This document shows positions 32,498-39,304 of a stretch of DNA of 42,577 bases, in pieces. The first letter of the stretch is position 1; the number at the start of each line of letters is the position of its first letter. Under the pieces are notes generated by a model that saw only the letters and a program-made list of their open reading frames with translations, searched no databases and was not told the origin of the DNA. The DNA lies in the NCBI GenBank assembly GCA_018673475.1, contig JABHCN010000059.1:1-42577 (forward strand). Direction: 5' to 3'. The translations under genes and the position numbers were made by a program. Origin of the DNA: Actinomycetota bacterium (GTDB taxonomy: Bacteria > Actinomycetota > Acidimicrobiia > Acidimicrobiales > MedAcidi-G1).

Positions 32498-34300
32498 ATG
32501 ATCGACTTCAAGCCACCCCTCGACGACATCCGCCTGGTTCTGACCGAGATAGGCGACATCGGAGGCCTCTGCGACCTCCCTGACTTTGACCATGTCGATG
32601 TGGACACCATCGACGGGGTGCTCGACGAGTTGGGCCGCTTTGTGGCCGAGGTGATCGCTCCCACCAACCGCATTGGTGATGAGCAGGGGTGCTCGGTCGC
32701 CGACGGGGTGGTCACGGTCCCAGAAGAGTTCCACACGGCGTGGGACCAGTACGTGGCATCAGGGTGGGGTGCCATCTCCCAGGACCCGGAGTACGGCGGG
32801 GGTGGCTTCCCGGGTTCGATCCAGACGGTGCTCACAGAGTTGCTCGCTACCGCCAATCGGGCCTGGTCGATGGGGCCGATGCTCACCGTCGGTTCCCTCG
32901 ACGCACTCCACGCCTTCGGCGACGAGGGTCAGAGGGAGACCTACATTCCCAAGATGGTCACGGCCGAGTGGTCCGGAACCATGAACCTGACAGAGCCCCA
33001 GGCCGGCTCAGACGTGGGGGCCCTGACCACGAAGGCCGTGCCGCACGACGACGGTACCTACCGAATCTTCGGAACCAAGATCTTCATCACCTTCGGCGAG
33101 CACGAACTGGCCAAGAACATCATCCAGATGGTGCTGGCCCGCACTCCCGACAGCCCGCCTGGGACCCGTGGAATATCTCTGTTCATCGTTCCCAAGTACC
33201 TCGTGGCCGAAGATGGCTCGCCGGGCGAGCGCAACGACTACACGTGTGTCTCCCTTGAGCACAAGCTGGGCCTGCACGCCAGCCCCACCTGTGTCATTTC
33301 CTATGGGGAATCCGGTGGGGGTGCCGTGGGTTATCTCGTAGGTGAAGAACACCAGGGGATGCGTTACATGTTCAAGATGATGAACAACGCCCGTCTCGGC
33401 GTCGGGGTCGAGGGCCTTGCCGTTACCGAGAGGGCCCTTCAGTTGGCGGCCGACTTCGCCCTTGAGCGCCGTCAGGGAACAGCGGTCGGAGCCCAGCGCG
33501 GTGAGCAGTCTGCAATCGTCGAGCACGCCGACGTGCGGCGGATGCTGCTCACGATGAGGGCCTACACAGACGCCATGCGGTGCCTTCTCTACCTCAACTC
33601 GTCGGCACTCGACGTTGCCGGCCACCACCCCGACCCCGAGACACGACAGGCGGCCGCAGAGCGTGCTGAGCTGCTCACCCCCATCTCCAAGGCGTGGTGC
33701 ACCGACGTGGGTGTCGAGATGGCCTCGCTCGGCATTCAGGTGCACGGTGGCTACGGCTACATCGAGGAGACCGGTGCAGCCCAACACCTAAGGGATGCAC
33801 GGATCTCACCGATCTACGAGGGAACCAACGGGATTCAGGCGATCGACCTGGTGGGCCGAAAGTTGTCCCTTCGTGCCGGTGGCGTGATGGGCGACCTGCT
33901 CGACGAGATCGCTGCGATAGACGGGGCGCTGGAGGAAGCGGGCGATGACTTCGCCTCGATCCGCTCGAACCTGGCCGACGGGCTTGCAGCATTTCGTGAG
34001 GCCACGGCATGGATCATCGCCAACGGTGTCGACGATCCCAACGAGGCCCTGGCTGCTGCCACCCCGTACCTGAAGATGTTCGGTCAGGTGGTAGGTGGTT
34101 GGCTCCTGGCACGTCTGGCCCTGGGGGCGAGGCGTCGGCTCGCCGAGGGTGTCGGCGATACGGCACACCTTGAGGGCAAGATCGTGGCGGCCAGGTTCTA
34201 TGCGGAGCAGCTGTTGCCGGTAGCGCGTGCCCAGCTGGGTGCCGTCACTGCCGGTGCCGGCGACCTGTTCGCAATCTCGGCCGACGGCTTCTCGGCCTGA
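32498..34300 (+). CDS. Acyl-CoA dehydrogenase of the long FadE5/DmdC type
   Basis: 600 residues, much longer than the 380-residue standard enzyme. It has the large-subunit layout of mycobacterial FadE5 and of DmdC (methylmercaptopropionyl-CoA dehydrogenase). The FAD-binding 'SGTMNLTEPQAGSDVGAL' and 'IFGTKIFITFGEHEL' are in the middle, and the catalytic glutamate is Glu441 in 'ISPIYEGTNGIQAIDLVGRK'. The C-terminal extra domain begins near residue 460 with 'GDLLDEIAAIDGALEEAG'. It is a flavoprotein that introduces a trans-2 double bond in acyl-CoA. Whether the substrate is a fatty acyl-CoA or a DMSP product cannot be told from sequence. No other beta-oxidation gene is nearby. Confidence 0.92.
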   Translation: MIDFKPPLDDIRLVLTEIGDIGGLCDLPDFDHVDVDTIDGVLDELGRFVAEVIAPTNRIGDEQGCSVADGVVTVPEEFHTAWDQYVASGWGAISQDPEYGGGGFPGSIQTVLTELLATANRAWSMGPMLTVGSLDALHAFGDEGQRETYIPKMVTAEWSGTMNLTEPQAGSDVGALTTKAVPHDDGTYRIFGTKIFITFGEHELAKNIIQMVLARTPDSPPGTRGISLFIVPKYLVAEDGSPGERNDYTCVSLEHKLGLHASPTCVISYGESGGGAVGYLVGEEHQGMRYMFKMMNNARLGVGVEGLAVTERALQLAADFALERRQGTAVGAQRGEQSAIVEHADVRRMLLTMRAYTDAMRCLLYLNSSALDVAGHHPDPETRQAAAERAELLTPISKAWCTDVGVEMASLGIQVHGGYGYIEETGAAQHLRDARISPIYEGTNGIQAIDLVGRKLSLRAGGVMGDLLDEIAAIDGALEEAGDDFASIRSNLADGLAAFREATAWIIANGVDDPNEALAAATPYLKMFGQVVGGWLLARLALGARRRLAEGVGDTAHLEGKIVAARFYAEQLLPVARAQLGAVTAGAGDLFAISADGFSA

Positions 34301-34320
34301 TGGCGGCGGGGTAGGCGACG

Positions 34321-35172
34321 ATGTTCGCCTCATTGGTAGCGGCTGCGCCTCTGGCGACGCTGCTCGGTTTCATACCCAGCCCGTCTTCGGGGTCTGTGCA
34401 TCTGGGGCCGGTCCAGCTGCGGGCCTACGGCCTCATGATCGGGCTCGGTGTCGTGGCCGCGGTCTGGGTGGGCCAGAGGCGTTGGGTGGCAAGGGGTGGT
34501 GATCCCGACGACATCTCCTCGATTGCCATGTGGGCGGTGCCGGCGGGGCTGATCGGTTCCCGGATCTACCACGTGGCCACCGACTGGAAGCGCTTCACGG
34601 GTCGCTGGGGCGACGTGTTTGCCATCTGGCAGGGAGGCCTCGGCATACCCGGTGGTCTTGCGGCGGGTGTTCTGGTCGGCGTGCTGGTGGCCCGCCGGCG
34701 CGGTATGAGCGTGCCTGCAATGCTGGACACGCTCGTTCCGACGTTGCCGATAGCCCAGGCGATCGGCAGGTGGGGCAACTGGTTCAATCAGGAGGTCTTT
34801 GGCGGTCCGACAGACCTGCCGTGGGGGCTGCGAATAGACGAGGCAAACCGACCGACCGAATACCTCGCATCCACGACCTTCCATCCCACGTTCCTCTACG
34901 AGGGAATCTGGAACCTGGCCCTGGCATGGTTCCTGATACGGGTTGACCGGCGCGGTGTCCTGCGTCCGGGACACCTGATCGGCCTGTGGGTGTTCGGCTA
35001 TGGCGTGGGCCGACTCTGGGTGGAGACGATCCGTGTGGATGCGGCGTTCCTGGTGTGGGGGCTCCGGGTGAACATCTGGGTGAGCCTCATTGCGATTGCC
35101 GTCGGTGGTGCTGTCGCCGTGGTCGGCCGGACGGACAGCGCGTCTGTCGAGCCCACCTCAGACCTTCACTAA
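34321..35172 (+). CDS. lgt: Phosphatidylglycerol-prolipoprotein diacylglyceryl transferase
   Basis: 283 residues, about seven membrane helices. Lgt moves diacylglycerol from phosphatidylglycerol to the lipobox cysteine of prolipoproteins. Signatures: 'AYGLMIGLGVVAAVWVGQRR', 'VPAGLIGSRIYHVATDW', 'WQGGLGIPGGLAAGVLVG', 'QAIGRWGNWFNQEVFG' and 'FHPTFLYEGIWNLALAW', which together hold the conserved Arg, Asn, Glu and His residues of the Lgt pocket. The ATG follows the dehydrogenase stop by 20 bases; GGCGGGG before it is a possible ribosome site. Its TAA stop is also the first part of the next gene's -10 (TAACCT). Confidence 0.95.
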   Translation: MFASLVAAAPLATLLGFIPSPSSGSVHLGPVQLRAYGLMIGLGVVAAVWVGQRRWVARGGDPDDISSIAMWAVPAGLIGSRIYHVATDWKRFTGRWGDVFAIWQGGLGIPGGLAAGVLVGVLVARRRGMSVPAMLDTLVPTLPIAQAIGRWGNWFNQEVFGGPTDLPWGLRIDEANRPTEYLASTTFHPTFLYEGIWNLALAWFLIRVDRRGVLRPGHLIGLWVFGYGVGRLWVETIRVDAAFLVWGLRVNIWVSLIAIAVGGAVAVVGRTDSASVEPTSDLH

Positions 35173-35175
35173 CCT
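35170..35175 (+). promoter_or_regulatory. Leaderless-type promoter (-10 TAACCT) overlapping the lgt stop codon
   Basis: TAACCT begins with the lgt TAA stop (35170-35172) and is followed by seven bases and the ATG at 35183. Hexamer and spacing equal those of dapB. Confidence 0.6.
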
Positions 35176-35182
35176 GCACGAC

Positions 35183-35722
35183 ATGGCAAACATGGGCCAG
35201 GGGGCCAACAGCGTAGGCAAGCGGGTGGACCGCACCTTTGCGTTCATCGACCTGTCGGGTTTCACAGCGTTCATGGATTCCGAGGGTGATAGATCGTCGG
35301 TGGACGTGATCATCGGCTTTCGGGCTGTGGTCCGCCGTGTGGCAGGTGACCGTGGGGTGCGGGTGGCGAAGTTTCTCGGTGACGGTGCGATGCTCGTCGG
35401 GGTTGAGCCTGAGCCTCTCGTGGAGACCGTTGTCGAGATCGAGGCCTGCATCGACGCAGCCGGGTCCGTCCTTCCGCTCCGGGCCGGCATCGCCCGCGGC
35501 TGGGTTCTGCTCATCGAGGGCGAGGACCACATCGGCGATGCTGTGAACCTTGCCTCCAGGCTGTGTGACACCGCCCAGCCGAACGAGGTGCTGGCACCGG
35601 CGTCGATGGTGTCTGACCTGTTGGTGAACACCGGTCACGAGGACCTCGGTCCTCACCAGATCAACGGCTTTGCCGAGCCGATCGACCTGGTCCGGCTTGT
35701 CTCACCTGACGCGGCACGCTGA
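35183..35722 (+). CDS. Class III adenylate/guanylate cyclase catalytic-domain protein
   Basis: 179 residues, a single cyclase homology domain with no receptor or membrane part. The two metal aspartates are present: Asp23 in 'FAFIDLSGFTAFMD' and Asp67 in 'VAKFLGDGAML'. Lys63 and Asp119 are the adenine-selecting pair, and Asn122 and Arg126 in 'HIGDAVNLASRL' stabilise the transition state. So all six catalytic positions look intact and ATP is the likely substrate. It would act as a soluble homodimer making cAMP. The start is fixed by the -10 seven bases upstream and by the absence of domain sequence before it. No cAMP receptor is in the window. Confidence 0.87.
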   Translation: MANMGQGANSVGKRVDRTFAFIDLSGFTAFMDSEGDRSSVDVIIGFRAVVRRVAGDRGVRVAKFLGDGAMLVGVEPEPLVETVVEIEACIDAAGSVLPLRAGIARGWVLLIEGEDHIGDAVNLASRLCDTAQPNEVLAPASMVSDLLVNTGHEDLGPHQINGFAEPIDLVRLVSPDAAR

Positions 35723-35727
35723 CACCG

Positions 35728-36006
35728 GTGGCTCCAGACGGAACACCGTTCGAGTCTGCGGTGGCCGAGGTGCTTCGACGCCTCTCGCCTGGCGAGGTGG
35801 TGACCTATGGCGAGGTTGCACTCGAGGCTGGGCATCCCGGGGCCCATCGGGCTGTCGGTCGCTTCCTGCGTGACAGCGACGGGTGGCCCTGGTGGAGGGT
35901 CGTCACATCGACGGGTCGCCTCGTTCCCGGGCTCGAGATCGAACAGGCTGAGAGGTTGGGTGCCGAGGGTGTCAGGGTTGCGAACGGGAGGGTCGTTGTT
36001 GGCTGA
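35728..36006 (+). CDS. Alkyltransferase-like (ATL) protein, MGMT-fold
   Basis: 92 residues. It matches only the DNA-binding C-terminal domain of O6-alkylguanine-DNA alkyltransferase: 'FESAVAEVLRRLSPGEVVTY' then 'GEVALEAGHPGAHRAVGRFL'. The alkyl-acceptor motif PCHRV reads PWWRV here (residues 54-58), so there is no acceptor cysteine; this is the mark of ATL proteins, which bind alkylated guanine and hand it to nucleotide excision repair. The GTG at 35728 begins five bases after the cyclase stop, so the two are cotranscribed, though no functional link is known. No strong ribosome site is visible. Confidence 0.85.
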   Translation: MAPDGTPFESAVAEVLRRLSPGEVVTYGEVALEAGHPGAHRAVGRFLRDSDGWPWWRVVTSTGRLVPGLEIEQAERLGAEGVRVANGRVVVG

Positions 36007-36042
36007 GAAGCGGGGTCTCTGACGACACGCCGCCCATGGAGG

Positions 36043-36190
36043 TAGGCTTGGGTCTGCCCGTTCGGGCCAAGTCGATCGCTTGTGTGTCGACCCCGGACCG
36101 GAATCGTCACCCGTGAAAGGTGGTGGCGATACCCGCACGAGACCGCGGGTGACGAACCCGGCGGCCCGGCCGCCGAGAAACGAATGACAG
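36043..36190 (+). promoter_or_regulatory. Promoter and structured leader of the DEAD-box gene
   Basis: TAGGCT at 36043-36048 is a likely -10, giving a leader of about 135 bases. It can form ACCCGC/GCGGGT (36131-36136 with 36145-36150, eight-base loop) and GGCGGC/GCCGCC (36160-36165 with 36169-36174, three-base loop), the second ending 16 bases before the ATG. Long structured leaders are common before cold-responsive helicase genes; such control here is an inference. Confidence 0.45.
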
Positions 36191-37360
36191 ATGACGACGA
36201 CCCAGTTCGCCGATCTGGGCGTGGACCAGGACCTGGTCGATGCCCTGACTGAGCGGGGCATCTCAGCCCCGTTCGAGATACAGGCCCTCACCATCCCAGA
36301 TGGCCTGGCCGGACGCGACGTGTGCGGGCGTGCCAAGACGGGGTCGGGCAAGACCCTGGCCTTTGGTCTTCCGCTTGTGCAGTTGCTGCCCAATGCCCAA
36401 CCCGGACGTCCAACTGGTCTGGCCCTGGTACCCACCCGTGAGCTGGCAGTGCAGGTCAGCCGTGAGATCGAGCCACTGGCCAAGGTCAGGAACATCTCGG
36501 TCCTTGCGGTCTACGGGGGAGCGCCGATCGAAAAGCAGATTGCGGCCCTCGAAAAGGGTGTTGAGCTGGTTGTGGCCACCCCGGGTCGCATGATCGACCT
36601 GATTGAGCGGGGCGAGCTCTCGGTCGCCGATGTTGAGCGGGTCGTGATCGACGAGGCAGACCGGATGGCCGACATGGGCTTCATGCCCCAGGTCGAGTGG
36701 ATTCTGCGCCGCGCCGAGGCCGATCACCAGACCCTGTTGTTCTCGGCGACGCTTGACGGAATGGTCGGTGGGCTCATTAGCCGCTACCAGAACGATCCCG
36801 TCATGCACGAGATCGCCGCCGGCGAGGCCACGGTCGAGGAGATGGAGCACCGCTTCCTGGCAGTCCACGAGATGGACCGCGTGAAGGTGGCGGCGGCGAT
36901 AATCGACGGCTCCAACCGGACCATCGTGTTCTCACGGACCAAGTGGGGTGCCGACAAGCTCACCCGCAGGCTCGTCGAAGAGGGTGTGAACGCCGCTGCC
37001 ATCCATGGAGACCTCCGCCAGAGCCAACGTGAGAAGGCACTAGGTGACTTCGCGAACGGGAAGGTGAAGGCGCTGGTGGCAACCGACGTTGCAGCCCGTG
37101 GCATCCACGTCGACGACGTCGACGTCGTCATCCACTATGACCCTCCGTCCGATGCAAAGACCTACCTCCACCGCTCAGGGCGGACCGCACGTGCCGGTGA
37201 GTCCGGCGTGGTGGTCAGCCTGGTTGTCTGGAACGAGGAACTCGAGGTCCGCAAGCTGCTGCGCCGTCTCGGCATGAAGTTCCCGATTGTCGAGGTCTTC
37301 TCCAACGACGACCGCCTTGCCGACCTGCACGCCTGGGATCCGACCGAAGAAGCCGCCTGA
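36191..37360 (+). CDS. DEAD-box ATP-dependent RNA helicase
   Basis: 389 residues, two RecA-like domains with almost no C-terminal extension. Motifs in order: Q motif around 'ISAPFEIQALTIPDGLAGRD', Walker A 'CGRAKTGSGKTLAFGLPL', Ia 'LVPTRELAVQV', 'ATPGRMIDLIE', DEAD in 'VVIDEADRMADMGFMPQV', III 'LLFSATLDG', 'IVFSRTKWGADKL', V 'ATDVAARGIHVDDVDVVIHY' and VI 'YLHRSGRTARAG'. It would unwind RNA in ribosome assembly or decay. It is RhlE/CsdA-like by motif, but I do not assign a named gene. Start: ATG 36191 preceded by GAGAAACGA; an ATG seven bases earlier is out of frame. The methyltransferase gene begins eight bases after the stop. Confidence 0.95.
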   Translation: MTTTQFADLGVDQDLVDALTERGISAPFEIQALTIPDGLAGRDVCGRAKTGSGKTLAFGLPLVQLLPNAQPGRPTGLALVPTRELAVQVSREIEPLAKVRNISVLAVYGGAPIEKQIAALEKGVELVVATPGRMIDLIERGELSVADVERVVIDEADRMADMGFMPQVEWILRRAEADHQTLLFSATLDGMVGGLISRYQNDPVMHEIAAGEATVEEMEHRFLAVHEMDRVKVAAAIIDGSNRTIVFSRTKWGADKLTRRLVEEGVNAAAIHGDLRQSQREKALGDFANGKVKALVATDVAARGIHVDDVDVVIHYDPPSDAKTYLHRSGRTARAGESGVVVSLVVWNEELEVRKLLRRLGMKFPIVEVFSNDDRLADLHAWDPTEEAA

Positions 37361-37368
37361 CCGGAACG

Positions 37369-39090
37369 GTGAGCGGCTCGACCACATCGGGGGTACGGGC
37401 CGCCCTCAGCGCCGGGGTTCCAGCCGAGGTTGTTCTGGCCTCTGTAGTTGCGGGGTCAGGTGGGCCAGCCTTCATTGTTGACGGCGCTGTCATCGGACCG
37501 GTGACCCTGGACCAGCCGATCGATCTGGTTGGTGACGACGGGTTGGGCCGCATCTACGAGGGCCTCCTCGGGTCTGATGACCGGCGCAGCCTTGGTGCGT
37601 TCTACACGCCGTCCGAGGTGGCCGCTGGGCTGGTTGCCCAGGTGGTTACGGGTGGAACCGTTGTGGATCCTGCATGTGGGGGTGGGGCGTTCCTCCTTGC
37701 AGCCGCCCGCCGACTCCTTGACCTGGGCGTCGGCTCGCGGGAGGAGATCGTGGTCGAGAGGCTGTTTGGGGCCGACATCGATCCGGTTGCGGTGGCCGTG
37801 TGTCGTTGGAGCCTCGCCTCGTGGGCTGGGATCTCCAGCGATGAGGTCACCGGCGTGGTGGTCGGCGACTCTCTCAGTGATGGTGTCGCGGTGTGGAATG
37901 GCAGCCCGGTGGGTGGCTTTGACGCAGTCGTCGGCAACCCACCGTTTCTGGGACAGTTGAGGGAGGGAACCGCCCGGGATCCAGTGGAGCGTGAGGTTCT
38001 CAAGGAGAGGTTCGCCGGTCTGGTCGGCGCCTACACCGACACGGCGTGGCTGTTCCTGGCGCTGGGGCTCGACCTGTTGGCTGAGGGGGCCAGGATGGTG
38101 CTGATCCAGCCACAGTCGGTTCTGGCAGCCCGGGATGCAGCACCGGTCCGCTCCCACCTGCTCGATCGGGGGTTCCTTGATGCGCTCTGGTTCGACCGGT
38201 CGGGGGTGTTCTCCGGTAGGGCCGAGGTGTGTGCACCGATTGTCGAGCGTGGCTCTGGCAACCGGTCGGTTCGCCTGCTTGTTGATCGCGAGGTTGTTCC
38301 GGCCGGTGAGGTCGAGGCCCCCGGAGCCGGCCTCCGGTGGGGCGGTCTGGTTGTCGGCCTGGTGGGGATTCCCCGCGTTGATCTCGCTGGGCCCGATAGA
38401 GGTGTCAGGCGGGTCTGTGACGTCGCCGCCACGACAGCCGGGTTCAGGCAGCACTACTACGGTCTCGTGCCGGCCGTCAGAGAACACCGGGGCGAATCCG
38501 ACATGGCGGCCCGTCTCGTCACCACCGGCCTCGTCGACCCGCTCCGCTGCCACTGGTCGCAACGAGAGGCCCGGTTCGCCCGGCGGGTGTGGACCGCTCC
38601 GGTCGTCGACACCGAGCTGGTCTCGGCCGAGGACCCGGTGGTTGGCGCCTGGATCGAGGCACGGCTGCATCCCAAGCTGCTGGTCGCCACCCAGACGAGG
38701 GTGATGGAGGTGGTGGTCGACCTTGACGGAGACATGGTTCCCGTGACACCGCTCGTGATCGTCGAACCTGACGAGGATGACCTGTGGAGACTCGCTGCGG
38801 CGTTGTCGGCACCACCGGTGTCGGCGCTGGCCGCCGGCCAGACCCTGGGGGCGGCGAGGGCATCTGACCGGATCAAGTTGTCGGCCGGCCAGGTGGGCGA
38901 GATGCCGCTTCCCGTCGACAACGGAGCCTGGTCCGATGGAGCGGCCCTGGCCCGCCGTCTCTGGGAGTCGCCTGGATCAGGCGGCCCAGAGGCATGGCTG
39001 GCCTTCGGGTCGGTGATGTGTGAGGCCTACGGGGTGGCCAACACCGCGATTCTGGAGTGGTGGTGGGGCCGCCACCCGGAAAGAGTTTGA
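37369..39090 (+). CDS. Solitary N6-adenine DNA methyltransferase (Eco57I/type IIG-like)
   Basis: 573 residues. SAM-dependent methyltransferase motifs are complete and in the gamma-class order: motif X 'RRSLGAFYTPSEVAAGLV' (76-81 core), motif I 'VVDPACGGGAFLLAAARR' (DPACGGGAFL at 100-109), motif II 'LFGADIDPVAVAVCRW', and catalytic motif IV NPPF at 190-193 in 'DAVVGNPPFLGQL'. NPPF predicts N6 methylation of adenine. The C-terminal 300 residues would hold the target-recognition part ('YGLVPAVREHRGESDMAARL', 'CHWSQREARFARRVWTAP'). There is no nuclease motif inside and no restriction gene beside it, so it looks like an orphan enzyme. The GTG start lies eight bases after the helicase stop; no clear ribosome site is visible. 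Base composition resembles its neighbours. The target sequence is unknown. Confidence 0.85.
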   Translation: MSGSTTSGVRAALSAGVPAEVVLASVVAGSGGPAFIVDGAVIGPVTLDQPIDLVGDDGLGRIYEGLLGSDDRRSLGAFYTPSEVAAGLVAQVVTGGTVVDPACGGGAFLLAAARRLLDLGVGSREEIVVERLFGADIDPVAVAVCRWSLASWAGISSDEVTGVVVGDSLSDGVAVWNGSPVGGFDAVVGNPPFLGQLREGTARDPVEREVLKERFAGLVGAYTDTAWLFLALGLDLLAEGARMVLIQPQSVLAARDAAPVRSHLLDRGFLDALWFDRSGVFSGRAEVCAPIVERGSGNRSVRLLVDREVVPAGEVEAPGAGLRWGGLVVGLVGIPRVDLAGPDRGVRRVCDVAATTAGFRQHYYGLVPAVREHRGESDMAARLVTTGLVDPLRCHWSQREARFARRVWTAPVVDTELVSAEDPVVGAWIEARLHPKLLVATQTRVMEVVVDLDGDMVPVTPLVIVEPDEDDLWRLAAALSAPPVSALAAGQTLGAARASDRIKLSAGQVGEMPLPVDNGAWSDGAALARRLWESPGSGGPEAWLAFGSVMCEAYGVANTAILEWWWGRHPERV

Positions 39091-39112
39091 CCTGAGAGCA
39101 CCCGAGGTCCCC

Positions 39113-39118
39113 TAGACT
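39113..39118 (+). promoter_or_regulatory. Promoter of the metX-metZ operon (-10 TAGACT)
   Basis: TAGACT lies eight bases before the first base of the riboswitch, so transcription would begin at about the start of its P1 stem. A TTGACC at 39087-39092 is a possible -35 but is 20 bases away. Confidence 0.5.
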
Positions 39119-39125
39119 CCCTCGA

Positions 39126-39215
39126 AAGACATCATGAGTGGCCCGGCCTGCCGGGTCCGGCAACCTGGGACGGACACCCAAGGTGCTCACCTGCTCCTCG
39201 GGGCGGGGATGTGGT
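39126..39215 (+). promoter_or_regulatory. SAM riboswitch (SAM-I/SAM-IV clan) upstream of metX
   Basis: The region carries the SAM-riboswitch core 'ATCATGAGTGGCCC' then 'GGGTCCGGCAACCTGGG' and a later 'AGGTGCTCACCTGCTCC'. P1 is ACATC (39129-39133) with GATGT (39208-39212). An internal perfect hairpin is CCCGG-CCTG-CCGGG (39142-39155). 'CATGAGTGGC' followed by 'CCGGCAACC' is the pattern I know from actinobacterial SAM-IV RNAs before met genes; SAM-I/IV is the alternative. Downstream, GGACA (39224-39228) and TGTCC (39235-39239) form another hairpin that may belong to the expression platform. It precedes metX, so SAM should lower expression. Confidence 0.85.
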
Positions 39216-39304
39216 TCCGTGAGGGACAACTAAGTGTCCGGTGACGGCGTCAGCGTCGTTCCGCCGGCGCAGAGCCCGCAGTGTTGTTCCACCTGGAGGA
39301 CACA

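Noticed and set aside
35728-36006. Truncated or broken O6-alkylguanine-DNA alkyltransferase
   Set aside because: The missing N-terminal domain and PWWRV in place of PCHRV are the normal state of alkyltransferase-like proteins, so it is not a pseudogene.
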